A DNA stretch of 48,315 bases from Candidatus Thalassarchaeaceae archaeon. Its GTDB lineage: Archaea; Thermoplasmatota; Poseidoniia; Poseidoniales; Thalassarchaeaceae. The stretch is taken from NCBI GenBank assembly GCA_030747485.1, contig JASLKP010000012.1, forward strand, positions 1 through 48,315, written 5' to 3'. The translations under genes and the position numbers were made by a program. Each line of letters opens with the position of its first letter. Positions within the stretch are counted from its first letter, which is position 1. The notes below the pieces were generated by a model. That model was not told the DNA's origin and searched no databases. It was given only the letters and a program-made list of their open reading frames with translations. Positions 16,649-25,736 of this stretch are shown one piece after another.

Positions 16649-17968
16649 TCAGAATCCTCTGGCTCCTGCTAGAGCAGTAGAGAGTAACATTTCGGGCTCC
16701 CAATCCATGACAAAGGCACCGAGACCTCTTAGTTCACTAATCAAAATATCACGTTCAGTCTTCATAACTTCATACCCGGTACGGTCCAATCGCTTGGCAT
16801 CAAATTCAAACTCTAAACTCGATGGGCTGAGAACAGTCACATCGAAATCACGTGCTCTGAAGTCCCTAACTGCGTTGACCAACGTAGGGTCGCCCTCTAG
16901 TGGACTCAAGATGATGATTGGACTGCCTTTGTTGATGTGTGGCATTATCCGATTTGTCACAACCTGTAGTGGAGTATCTCCCTTTGCAGATGCACCTGCA
17001 AGTTTAGTCAATAGAACGTAGAGTTGCTTCTTCCCCGTGTCGCGATCTACACTATTGATGTCGCTTCCATAAATAACCAAACCAACAGAGTCACGTCTAC
17101 TGAGGAAGTATTGCGCTAGACTTGCTGCTGCTCGGGTACTGTAGACGAGTGAATTACGACTCACTGGTCCAGTTTCAGAAATTGCTCGACTATCTACAAT
17201 GAGGATGATATCGGATACAGCATCTCGTTCAAACTCATTGACCATCATTTTTCCACTTCGTGCGTACGCTTTCCAGTTCACCTTTCTCATGGCGTCACCT
17301 GGGATGTATTCTCGCAGGTTGTAGAAGTTTGAACCTTCTCCAGGTTGTCGAATGTTGACAGCACCTGTGAAAATCTTTGGAACTTTGCTCTTGACGAATG
17401 CTTCCTTGAGGTCTTCAGTTTTTGGGAACACAAGGAAATCATCGTATACGTGAATTTCTTTTTCCTTGTGGAACAAGCCGAAAGGATCCTGCACTCGGAT
17501 ACTGACTGGCCCGAGTGTGTAAAATCCACGCAGAGGACACTCAACGGTATATTCGATGAGCGTCTCTCTTCGTGGACCCAATTCCATCAGGATGTAGTTC
17601 GCGCCTTCTTTGATTCGCATGACTTCAGGGACGGTGTCTTTGACTTCCAGAACTTTAGAGAGAGGAGACATGTTCTGTAATCGAAGAGTGACTTGAATTT
17701 CACCATCCTCAAAGATTCGTGCTGCCGAAATTTTACGCATTGCTGAAAGGGACGCCAATGTTGGAGCATCCTCACCTTCAGCATCTTCATCGATTCGACG
17801 ACCTGTTGATGCAACATCTGCGTGTGCAGCTCGGAGAGCAGCCCAAGTCAAGAAGGAGAGGAACACGACGGCTACGGTGACCAACTGCGGGTTACGCAGA
17901 ACAAGGCCAAGCAAATACAGCGCTGTCGCTACACTAGCGAACATTGCTGATTTACGACTCCAAGCCAT
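16649..17968 (-). CDS. DUF58 domain protein with vWA-like fold
   Basis: A 439-aa protein with two N-terminal helices (about 8-45), a beta-rich middle and the DUF58 signature REYIPGDAMRKVNWKAYARSG around 215-235. This is followed by a von Willebrand A-like domain beginning IILIVDSRAIS. DUF58 proteins are almost always encoded beside MoxR AAA+ ATPases, and are thought to act with them in assembling or activating membrane or extracellular complexes. The gene lies between the MoxR ATPase (43 nt upstream) and a membrane protein (9 nt downstream), all on the minus strand. GAGGAG precedes the ATG. The vWA part could bind a divalent metal through DSRAIS, although the classical DxSxS motif is incomplete. 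Confidence 0.88.
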   Translation of the reverse strand: MAWSRKSAMFASVATALYLLGLVLRNPQLVTVAVVFLSFLTWAALRAAHADVASTGRRIDEDAEGEDAPTLASLSAMRKISAARIFEDGEIQVTLRLQNMSPLSKVLEVKDTVPEVMRIKEGANYILMELGPRRETLIEYTVECPLRGFYTLGPVSIRVQDPFGLFHKEKEIHVYDDFLVFPKTEDLKEAFVKSKVPKIFTGAVNIRQPGEGSNFYNLREYIPGDAMRKVNWKAYARSGKMMVNEFERDAVSDIILIVDSRAISETGPVSRNSLVYSTRAAASLAQYFLSRRDSVGLVIYGSDINSVDRDTGKKQLYVLLTKLAGASAKGDTPLQVVTNRIMPHINKGSPIIILSPLEGDPTLVNAVRDFRARDFDVTVLSPSSLEFEFDAKRLDRTGYEVMKTERDILISELRGLGAFVMDWEPEMLLSTALAGARGF

Positions 17969-18011
17969 GGCTATCTCCTCTTGATTTTCGCGGAAACGTT
18001 TCCAATTTCAC

Positions 18012-19130
18012 TCAGACAGTCGGTACTGGAACTTCTCGGAGAATCGATTCGACGACCTCTTGTTGTTCTAGTCCCTTGATCTGGTGTTCCGGCTTGAGGA
18101 TAAGACGGTGGCTGACCGCAAGCGGTGCAACTGCCTTCACATCATCCGGGGTTACGAAGTCACGGCCGCGCATTGCAGCAGCAGCACGCCCTGTCTTTAG
18201 CAGAGCCTGTGAACCACGTGGAGATGAACCGACGAGTACTCGTGGGTCTTCTCTGGTTCGTGCAACAATCTCGACCATGTACATGCGGACGGCTGGGTCA
18301 ACGTATACGTCTTCGATAGCCTGTTGCATGGCAACTACACGGGCAGGGTCTGTAATGACCTGAACGTCAACTGCATCCTTCTTTCGAGCGATACGTCGAG
18401 CAAGAATCTCGTCTTCATCAGCTCTGTCAGGATATCCAACACTCATCTTGAACATGAATCGATCCAACTGTGCTTCGGGCAGTGGGTATGTACCCTCTTG
18501 CTCAACAGGGTTCTGGGTCGCCATGGTCAGGAACGGACTTGGCAGTTTGTGGGTGACCGTACCGATTGTAACTTGCTTCTCTTGCATTGCTTCAAGCAGT
18601 GCAGCCTGTGTCTTTGGTGGTGCACGGTTAATCTCGTCAGACAATAGCAAATTACAGAAAATCGGTCCGGGCTTGAATGTAAATTCGCCTTTCTTCGCAT
18701 CATAGATGTTCGTACCTGTGATATCTGCTGGTAGCAGGTCAGGTGTAAACTGAACACGCTTGAAATCACAGCCAAGCGCATCAGCGAAGGTATTCGTCAT
18801 CAATGTCTTCGCTAGTCCAGGGTAATCTTCGAACAGCAGGTTGCCGTTCGAAAGAATGTTGACCAGCACGTTGTCGATAACGTGGCTCTTACCAATAATC
18901 ACTTTCGACACTTCAGCGCTAATTGCTTGACCAATTGCGCCGACAGCCGCGAGTCTCTCGCGAACTTCTGGTGTGCTCTGGTGTTTCGGGGTCTGCGGGG
19001 CGGCCGGTGCCGGTGCCACAGGCGCGGGTGCTGGCGCTGGGGCGGGGGCAGGGGCCGGCGCAGGGGCCGCTGGTGCGGCCGGGGCTACGGGGTTTGGCGT
19101 TGGTACGCCTGGTGGCGGTGGTGCCTGCAT
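18012..19130 (-). CDS. moxR: MoxR-family AAA+ ATPase with Pro/Ala-rich N-terminus
   Basis: A 372-aa MoxR AAA+ ATPase. The first ~48 residues are an extended linker almost wholly of proline and alanine (APAPAPAP type). The ATPase part follows: Walker A EDYPGLAKT, Walker B LLLSDEINRAPPKTQ, sensor 1 ATQNPVEQEGTYPLPEAQLDRF and the C-terminal lid with SPRGSQALLK. MoxR proteins act as chaperones that load metals or activate partner proteins carrying vWA domains. The DUF58 protein directly downstream is the obvious partner. The Pro/Ala tail is unusual for MoxR and may tether the ring to a membrane partner or keep it spaced from the surface. Confidence 0.93.
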   Translation of the reverse strand: MQAPPPPGVPTPNPVAPAAPAAPAPAPAPAPAPAPAPVAPAPAAPQTPKHQSTPEVRERLAAVGAIGQAISAEVSKVIIGKSHVIDNVLVNILSNGNLLFEDYPGLAKTLMTNTFADALGCDFKRVQFTPDLLPADITGTNIYDAKKGEFTFKPGPIFCNLLLSDEINRAPPKTQAALLEAMQEKQVTIGTVTHKLPSPFLTMATQNPVEQEGTYPLPEAQLDRFMFKMSVGYPDRADEDEILARRIARKKDAVDVQVITDPARVVAMQQAIEDVYVDPAVRMYMVEIVARTREDPRVLVGSSPRGSQALLKTGRAAAAMRGRDFVTPDDVKAVAPLAVSHRLILKPEHQIKGLEQQEVVESILREVPVPTV

Positions 19131-19165
19131 TTTCTTTCACTTCCTCTCTTTTTTTTGTGACTGCG

Positions 19166-20752
19166 TCACGCTTTCTTCCCCCAACGACGGATCGTTTGGA
19201 GTAGCTGACGCAACTCCTCGGGGGAATAGGTTCGGTTCTGACTGTAGGCCAGTTCCGTGAGACGTGGGTCACCAATCATCGTCTGCACTTCTGCAGGCGG
19301 TTTCAGTGCCATTTCGTCTCGAGTTAAATCATAGAAAAGTCTGACCTTGGACATCAACGATTCTTGAACACGTTTTCTATACGTGCCGGGGTCAATTTTC
19401 TCTGGGCGTTCTCTAAATCTGGTCAAATCGAAGACATGACGCCAATTCGCTTTCTCTGGTACGACCATAATCGCAACCAGTAGGAGTAGCAATACATTGA
19501 GGATAATCAGCCACTTTAGGAATGCATCACTTGTGAGTAATACAATCGTTGCCATTGCATCGGTAAATGGTGCACTAAGTACGCCAGTTACGTGTCGGCT
19601 CTCATCGAATACAATTTGGAAATTGGAGTGTGATAGTCTGATAGTGTTGGAAATTTCTTGGTTACCGAATTCCATCATCGAGTAGATGAGTGCACGCATA
19701 TAGTGCTGATTACCATCCCATTCTCGATCATTGTTCAATCCGTTCATCCAACATGATGGTGTGCCCAATGGACAATCTTTGAACATACCAGTGGATTCTG
19801 CTTCTTCAAAATCCCACAAACGATTGCTGAATGCAGTTTGGTCAGCAACGAAGACAATTGATCCTGTGACTTCAATTTCAGACAGCGTGCCACTGGAACC
19901 TGCCTTGTTATCGAGTGCAACAATACCTGGGTAATCAATTCGAACAATGAGACTCAAATTTCCGGGTGCTGGATTCATCTCATTTCCACCATCTCCATCT
20001 CCTGCGATGTCGATGAAAGCACCTCTGCTTGCCGAAGCAAGAGCCTTAATTCGTCGTTGGTTATTGGAGTCTTCAGAGTAATTCTCGACCATGAGTCCGG
20101 TAGGTTCTCTGAACATGACTGGCATTCTGCAACCCTCTACGGTTCTGAATGCCAAATCGGTGACTGAACATCCTTGACGCAGTGATGATTCAGACATTCC
20201 ATCGATGGACTCGTTGATGGAGGCCAGACTCCAAACGTTTTTCCAGTTGTCTGGTCGGAAATTCCCGGTGTCCATGTTGATTTCATCCCAGTGCTGGTCT
20301 TCATCATACAACGATGCCTGTTGGTAGGTGACACCGAACTTAGCAGCGACTCGATTCGCATTTGCGTTGTCAGCAGCGATAATGACCTTGCCACCTTTTT
20401 CTGTCACAAATTCGTGAATCTTACTCGCTTCTGTTTCATCAATTGGTTTCTCTGGAGAAATGATGAGTAGCATTGTTCGATGAGGATCTTTCCAATCATT
20501 GACAAGCATGGGTGTTGACATCGTATTGGCGATTGAATAACCATCATCATCGCCAAGAGATTCAGCCATCAGGTTGAGTTGTGCTAGGCTTTGTGCTTCG
20601 TTATCTGTTGACTCAAACACATATGCAGAATAGACTGTATCTTTGTTGGCAGAGAATACCATTGGAAGAATGAGAGTTAGGAGTAGAATCAGTACGAGAG
20701 AGGATGCAACAATCATCCCAAATCGACTGCCTTCTTTGTTTTCCTCAGCCAC
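19166..20752 (-). CDS. DUF4350-containing membrane protein
   Basis: A 528-aa protein with a helix near the N-terminus (about 14-35) and another at about 408-428. The external part contains TMLLIISPEKPIDETEASKI and FVTEKGGKVIIAADNANA, the pattern of DUF4350 / GATase-like domains found beside MoxR and DUF58 genes. The ~100-residue cytoplasmic tail is basic and helical. The start is GTG 20752, with GGGGGG 7 nt upstream. A TTG at 20785 would extend it without a ribosome site. It ends 35 nt before the MoxR gene, so it is probably in the same operon. A part in sensing or assembling surface material is inference. Confidence 0.78.
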   Translation of the reverse strand: MAEENKEGSRFGMIVASSLVLILLLTLILPMVFSANKDTVYSAYVFESTDNEAQSLAQLNLMAESLGDDDGYSIANTMSTPMLVNDWKDPHRTMLLIISPEKPIDETEASKIHEFVTEKGGKVIIAADNANANRVAAKFGVTYQQASLYDEDQHWDEINMDTGNFRPDNWKNVWSLASINESIDGMSESSLRQGCSVTDLAFRTVEGCRMPVMFREPTGLMVENYSEDSNNQRRIKALASASRGAFIDIAGDGDGGNEMNPAPGNLSLIVRIDYPGIVALDNKAGSSGTLSEIEVTGSIVFVADQTAFSNRLWDFEEAESTGMFKDCPLGTPSCWMNGLNNDREWDGNQHYMRALIYSMMEFGNQEISNTIRLSHSNFQIVFDESRHVTGVLSAPFTDAMATIVLLTSDAFLKWLIILNVLLLLLVAIMVVPEKANWRHVFDLTRFRERPEKIDPGTYRKRVQESLMSKVRLFYDLTRDEMALKPPAEVQTMIGDPRLTELAYSQNRTYSPEELRQLLQTIRRWGKKA

Positions 20753-20776
20753 GTCTTTTCCCCCCTGTATTACAAT

Positions 20777-20792
20777 TGGAGCCAAGGCTCCA
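20777..20792 (-). repeat. short hairpin upstream of the DUF4350 gene
   Basis: TGGAGCC-AA-GGCTCCA: perfect 7-bp arms, 24 nt upstream of GTG 20752. It lies between the secreted-protein gene and the MoxR-cluster gene, so it could be a transcript-end or leader hairpin. The remaining 20793-20935 shows nothing else. Confidence 0.45.
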
Positions 20793-20935
20793 GCACACCA
20801 ACGCTTCCGCCAATCTCATTCTGCAAATATAGGTTGCTGCATGTCGATTGGGGTCTAATGGCTACTTTTGTAGGAGTTTCAAGTTGACCCTTTCCGTATC
20901 AATCGTCGAAAATACCCCAACAGGGTAATTTTTTG

Positions 20936-21913
20936 TCAATCATCGCGCCTGCGCAGGATGGCAGCCAAAATGAGGCTCATTGGTGCGGCCAAGTAAGGCA
21001 TCATTAGGAAGTTCTCACTTTCGACTACTTCCTGATTTTGAGGTCCATCATCCCCACCAGTATTGGCATCGTTGTTGTTCTGTTGGCTGCCCACAGGTTT
21101 TGCTTCTATTGTCACGTCAAGTTCGCCTTTGTTTGAGGTATCACCCATGCCACCATTCGCCACACCTGTGGAACGAATGCTCAACTCAAGATTACAGTCT
21201 CTAGATGGATGTGTTGACGAAGCATCATATTCTAGTGTGACACTCAATGATGTACCTCTTTGTGCGACACTACCTTTTACATCCTCAAGTGAGTCATCTT
21301 CGACGGTAAGTAATGGGCAATTGTCTTCAAGATCATAGGAACTGAATGAATCCTGAGTATTCCCATCATTCCAGAGTTTGACATCGACTTGGAATTCAGT
21401 GCCTGCATTTACTGGATGTCCAATGTCGGTATATTCGACTCTCCAACGAAACAATTCGGGAACGATTAGTTCGCCGTCAATGGATTCAGATGAAACTGGA
21501 ACCAATGAAGGGAATACGGCCCAAGATGTTAGTTCACCTTGGATTTCGAATCCATAAGTGGTTCCAGATGCCATGTTCCAAACATCTCCACCTCCTGCTG
21601 TCATCGTGAAGGTATCATTCGCCCCGCCTGAGACGGTTGCAGTCTCGGGCCCATCGGTTGAGCCATCGTTGTCTGAATCATATTCTAGTGAGATTTCGAT
21701 ATCGCCCGCAGCATTGTCATTACGAATCCAGAATTCAATTGATATTTGTCCTTCTGAAAGAGGGTATGGTTCTTGTTCTTGTCCATCTGGAATCACAAAA
21801 CCCATTTCCCATCCGACAAAATCAGGAACCTGTGCACTCAAGGGCGGTACTGGAAGCAACGCGAGAAGTGCAAGCGCACAGAGTGCGAATCCAATCCCTT
21901 TTCGAGTGCCCAT
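20936..21913 (-). CDS. secreted, C-terminally anchored beta-sandwich protein
   Basis: A 325-aa exported protein. A signal peptide covers about residues 1-27 (GFALCALALLALLPVPPLSA). Beta-rich repeats follow, with EFWIRNDNAAGDIEISLEYD and VDVKLWNDGNTQDSF segments that resemble CARDB/NEW-type immunoglobulin-like domains. A Gln/Asn/Asp-rich linker (about 275-298) leads to a C-terminal helix (MMPYLAAPMSLILAAIL) and the basic end RRRDD. This is the common architecture for archaeal cell-surface proteins of this group. It is transcribed toward the DUF4350/MoxR genes 183 nt away, and may be a client or surface partner of that system. No enzymatic motif is visible. Confidence 0.75.
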   Translation of the reverse strand: MGTRKGIGFALCALALLALLPVPPLSAQVPDFVGWEMGFVIPDGQEQEPYPLSEGQISIEFWIRNDNAAGDIEISLEYDSDNDGSTDGPETATVSGGANDTFTMTAGGGDVWNMASGTTYGFEIQGELTSWAVFPSLVPVSSESIDGELIVPELFRWRVEYTDIGHPVNAGTEFQVDVKLWNDGNTQDSFSSYDLEDNCPLLTVEDDSLEDVKGSVAQRGTSLSVTLEYDASSTHPSRDCNLELSIRSTGVANGGMGDTSNKGELDVTIEAKPVGSQQNNNDANTGGDDGPQNQEVVESENFLMMPYLAAPMSLILAAILRRRDD

Positions 21914-21951
21914 TGTATTGCCGTGTCATCCATCAGGCATGAATGCCACGC

Positions 21952-22920
21952 TCATAAATCCTGAAGCGGACTCATGGCTCTCTTTGCCAAAACACGAATC
22001 ATTTTCCGACGATATGCAGGAGGGAAGTATGTGTTGTTAACTGGCTTGACGGCCTTGCGAATATTTTCTGCCAATACAGCAATACTCTCCTTTCCATTCC
22101 ATGCCTCAATCGCATCTGCACCTAATTCTGAGTGATCACCTGGAATGCTTTCGCAACCTGTTGTAGCCAACCTGAGTCCGGTTATTTTCCCCTTCTCAAT
22201 TTTCCAAGCCGCAGCGACGCCGGCCTCAGGGAAATCCCATGACTTTCGAAGACGAAGCTTCTGATATTCCCCTTGCCACTCCTCGATACCCTTCGGCAAG
22301 GTCACATGGGTCACCATCTCACCCTTTTGCAAAACATTTCGAGTCATTCCATCTAGTTGGAAGAAATCAGCAAATGGCATGGAGCGCGCACCAGCACTAC
22401 TGGCCAAGTGGATGGTTGCATCTAGTGCGATGAAGGCTGCAGCTAGGTCTGCTTGATAGGTGGCCACACAGAGCGTGTTCTGGTTTGGGATAACACGACA
22501 ATCTGCATTGGTGTCACAATCACACTTGTGGCACCAATCGATACTACGTCGCCATTCTTCGCCTTGATTAAACCAGAAACATCTGGTGTCAAGGCAAATG
22601 TTTCCACCGACTGTTGCCGAGCGCCTTAGCATCACGCTGGCAATGGTTGAGGCCGTTTGGCGAAGAAGTGGATGCGCTTCAGAAGATTCTGCTAGGTCAT
22701 GAATTCGTACCATCGCACCAATGACTGTACTCGATAGTGAATTCAATTCCTGAATGCCTGCCAATGAAATCACATGAGGTTTAACGTTCAGATGCCACTT
22801 GTAATTTGGAAGGAGATCTGTACCGCCAGACACCCAATCAAAGTCATCTAATTCTGCAGCCAATCCTAGGGCTTGAGCAAGGTTGGATGGTGTGTGTAGG
22901 GTGAACGGTGGCATTCGCAT
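21952..22920 (-). CDS. hcrB: molybdenum hydroxylase FAD subunit, 4-hydroxybenzoyl-CoA reductase beta type
   Basis: A 322-aa FAD-binding subunit of the xanthine dehydrogenase/CO dehydrogenase family. FAD motifs are SGGTDLLPNYKW (about 31-42) and TVGGNICLD (about 103-111). Directly after the second motif comes an inserted loop with cysteines at about 109, 114, 130, 133, 135, 141 and 151. Ordinary CoxM/XdhB proteins lack this loop. The beta subunit of 4-hydroxybenzoyl-CoA reductase has it and uses it to bind an additional 4Fe-4S cluster, and the spacing of the first pair (16 residues) matches my recollection of that enzyme. The start overlaps the large-subunit stop by 1 nt (TGATG). The symbol is by similarity; substrate is unproven. 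Confidence 0.82.
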   Translation of the reverse strand: MRMPPFTLHTPSNLAQALGLAAELDDFDWVSGGTDLLPNYKWHLNVKPHVISLAGIQELNSLSSTVIGAMVRIHDLAESSEAHPLLRQTASTIASVMLRRSATVGGNICLDTRCFWFNQGEEWRRSIDWCHKCDCDTNADCRVIPNQNTLCVATYQADLAAAFIALDATIHLASSAGARSMPFADFFQLDGMTRNVLQKGEMVTHVTLPKGIEEWQGEYQKLRLRKSWDFPEAGVAAAWKIEKGKITGLRLATTGCESIPGDHSELGADAIEAWNGKESIAVLAENIRKAVKPVNNTYFPPAYRRKMIRVLAKRAMSPLQDL

Positions 22921-25724
22921 CAGGCACCACCTCGGTGTCGTCTCTCGACATGCCCCCAGGCTCTCGCGGCGCGCTTCTTAGGGTCTGCCAAATCCTCAGG
23001 GGTTGGAACAACAGATTCCCTCCAGCCCTCATTTTGTTCAGACATCGGTATGTCTGGATCAAATCCAAAGAGAACACCATTCACATACGATGATCGATCT
23101 TCTTGGATATCTCGTAGGTGGTCACGTGTGGCATGTAAACTGGCACGTTCTGCAAGTCTCTGTTCTAGGGCACTTGGCTCAAATGTTGGTATGGGTAAAT
23201 CGAGAGGGTCATCGATGCCAAGTTGTTTGCAATGTTTCTCAATTCGCTTGTGCAATCGGTCAGGAGTGACTGGTAGCTCGTCAATTCGAATGCCAATCGC
23301 GTCATAGATGGCGTTGCAAACAGCGGGTAATATTGGAAGCAGCGGCCCTTCTCCAGCTTCTTTGGCACCGAACGGTCCTTCAGGATCATTGCTTTCGACA
23401 ATAATCGGTACCACATCCGGCATCTCATGCACACTCATAATTTTGTAATCCAGTAGGTCAGGATTCATCAGGTGTCCATCCCGACCATACTTCATTTCCT
23501 CCGAAAGGACTTGTCCCATGCCCATGTGGCAAGAGCCGATGATTTGCCCCTTCACTGCCAGTGGATTCAATGCCTTTCCACAATCATGTGCTGCCCATGC
23601 TTTGACCACATTGACGAATCCAGTTTCCACATCCACTTCGACTTCAGCGACATATGCTGAGAATGAATATGCAGGTGCCAATCCCGCGGCTGCACCTTTG
23701 TGAACACCTCCCATGGGTGCCGTTCTATAGGCTCCTGAGGCAATTAATGAACCAACATCTGCTTGGGCTTTGTGTACTGCTTCCAACCAAGAAACACCAA
23801 CTGCTGGATCATGTTTGTAGTAGATGCGACGATCACCAATGACCAGCACATCGGGATGATATCCGGTAATGGTCCAAGCCGCTTTCATCACCTTGTCACG
23901 TAATTCACAAGCGGCACGAATCGCAGCATTACAATTCATGAATGTCACACGGCTAGAATATGATCCCAAATCAACAGGTGCAGTATCGCTCTCCTTACTA
24001 CGAATTCGAATCATATCCAATGGTAATGCGAGTACTTCTGCAACAGCCTGAGCGACCGCAGTATCGCTTCCTTGTCCGATTTCAGCAGCACCGGTATGCA
24101 CTGTCACTCCACCATCCATGTCACACTGGAGGTGCACCGTAGCATGTGGGAAATTTTCGGGGTCCCAATGAATCGGTAGGCCTGAACCTGAGATGAAAAA
24201 TCCACACCCGACACCAATGCCTCTGCCAAGTGGCATCTTGCGGAATTTTTCATCCCAACCTGATAATTTCCTCACCTTCGCTAGACATTCTCTCATGCCA
24301 GTACTTGTGATACGGAAACCAGTAATTGTACGGCTGTGTGGAGGTAACAAATTGGCTAGGCGAAGCGTCATTGGATCGACACTCATTTGCTCGGCAACTG
24401 CATCGAGACCGACCTCGACTGCACAACGACTGTTCACAGCACCATGGCCTCGCATGGCTCCACTTGCTGGTTTATTTGTCCACACTCTAGCGCCAGTGTA
24501 ATTGAATCCTCCAATTTCGTATGGAGCGGTATGTAGTACACCGTTGTAATAAGTCGTTACATGACCGAACGAAGCAAATGCTCCTCCGTCGATGAGTGCA
24601 TCTGTTTCGATGCCTGAAATCCGTCCTTCATCGTCAGCAAATACACCCATCTGAATCCGTGAGGGATGTCGGCCGCGATTGATCCAGTAGACTTCTTCAC
24701 GGTCAAAATTAATGCGCACTGGCCGACCACATTTTCGAGCTAGAATCGCTGCACACATCTCGTGTGGAAATGGATCTGACTTACCACCAAATCCTCCGCC
24801 TACAAATGTTCGGTGAACATTGATTTGGTGCATGGGGATGTCTAGGACAGAGGATAACGCTCTGTGTAGATAGTGCGGTACCTGTTGTGGGCTCCAAACC
24901 GTTAGACGACCGGCTGGATCCCAATGGGCGACTACAGCATGGGGTTCTGTAAATCCGTGATGCAATCCAGCCACTTCCCAGTCTGCTTCGTGCCGATAAG
25001 GTGCAGCGGACATGCCATCGAGGTCTCCGAATTGTTGGAATACACGCTTCTGAATATTGGAATTGCCAATGTGATATTTTCCTCGATCATGAATCGGATT
25101 TTCTGAATCGAGCAAACCATCTTCCATATCATGGATGCTTGGTAGTATTTCGTATTCTACGGAAATTGCATTCATGGCATCGATGGCAGTTGCCTCATCA
25201 ATCGCACATACACAGGCAACGAGGTCTCCAACATGCCGCACTTTGTCTTGTGCCATGGCATGTTCATCCTTGGTGACGGGCAAGACGCCAAATGAGTTAA
25301 CTGAATCTTGCCCAGTCGCTACTGCAAAGACACCTTCCATGGCTTCAGCAGTCGTTGTATCAATGGATTTGATCTTGGCATAGTGATGTGGTGAACGAAG
25401 AATTTTACCGATGAGTTCACCTGGCAATCGAATGTCATCGCCATACTGTGCTTGCCCCGTCATCTTCCAATTTGCATCGACCAAAGGTACTGATTTCCCA
25501 ATCGTTGTCCCCGTCACATGTTGATCATGTACGTGCGGTCCTCGAGGTTGTTTTTTCTTTCCACCAACGGACTCGGGAACGTAATCCAGATCTTGTAATT
25601 TGGAGAGTGGATCTGATCCTCCCGAACCGGGTACACCAAAATCTTGCTGACCAGCGACACGCTTCCCATCGGTACGTTTCTTCGCACCCCCTTTCCCAGG
25701 CGCTTGACGGTACCCTTTCCCCAT
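22920..25724 (-). CDS. hcrA: molybdenum hydroxylase large (Mo-cofactor) subunit
   Basis: A 934-aa molybdopterin-binding catalytic subunit. Cofactor and active-site motifs in order: GGGFGGKSDP (about 309-318), GAMRGHG (about 421-427), GAAEIGQGSDT (about 543-553) and GPFGAKEAGEGP with the catalytic glutamate (about 780-790). It lacks the AYxCSFR loop of form I CO dehydrogenase. The GAMRGHG loop and the partner FAD subunit point toward the 4-hydroxybenzoyl-CoA reductase branch. It is longer than usual (about 770-800) because of a basic Gly/Lys-rich N-terminal extension of about 75 residues and a C-terminal tail of about 90. A GGAG site precedes ATG 25724. Electrons would pass through the 2Fe-2S and FAD subunits encoded on either side. 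Confidence 0.88.
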   Translation of the reverse strand: MGKGYRQAPGKGGAKKRTDGKRVAGQQDFGVPGSGGSDPLSKLQDLDYVPESVGGKKKQPRGPHVHDQHVTGTTIGKSVPLVDANWKMTGQAQYGDDIRLPGELIGKILRSPHHYAKIKSIDTTTAEAMEGVFAVATGQDSVNSFGVLPVTKDEHAMAQDKVRHVGDLVACVCAIDEATAIDAMNAISVEYEILPSIHDMEDGLLDSENPIHDRGKYHIGNSNIQKRVFQQFGDLDGMSAAPYRHEADWEVAGLHHGFTEPHAVVAHWDPAGRLTVWSPQQVPHYLHRALSSVLDIPMHQINVHRTFVGGGFGGKSDPFPHEMCAAILARKCGRPVRINFDREEVYWINRGRHPSRIQMGVFADDEGRISGIETDALIDGGAFASFGHVTTYYNGVLHTAPYEIGGFNYTGARVWTNKPASGAMRGHGAVNSRCAVEVGLDAVAEQMSVDPMTLRLANLLPPHSRTITGFRITSTGMRECLAKVRKLSGWDEKFRKMPLGRGIGVGCGFFISGSGLPIHWDPENFPHATVHLQCDMDGGVTVHTGAAEIGQGSDTAVAQAVAEVLALPLDMIRIRSKESDTAPVDLGSYSSRVTFMNCNAAIRAACELRDKVMKAAWTITGYHPDVLVIGDRRIYYKHDPAVGVSWLEAVHKAQADVGSLIASGAYRTAPMGGVHKGAAAGLAPAYSFSAYVAEVEVDVETGFVNVVKAWAAHDCGKALNPLAVKGQIIGSCHMGMGQVLSEEMKYGRDGHLMNPDLLDYKIMSVHEMPDVVPIIVESNDPEGPFGAKEAGEGPLLPILPAVCNAIYDAIGIRIDELPVTPDRLHKRIEKHCKQLGIDDPLDLPIPTFEPSALEQRLAERASLHATRDHLRDIQEDRSSYVNGVLFGFDPDIPMSEQNEGWRESVVPTPEDLADPKKRAARAWGHVERRHRGGA

Positions 25725-25736
25725 GTTAGTAACTCC

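Noticed and set aside
18919..19275. ORFs with Gly/Ala/Arg-rich runs opposite the MoxR N-terminus
   Set aside because: They are other frames of the low-complexity Pro/Ala coding tract.
19166..20785. TTG 20785 as start of the DUF4350 protein
   Set aside because: GTG 20752 has a GGGGGG ribosome site 7 nt upstream. The TTG lies inside a hairpin and has none.
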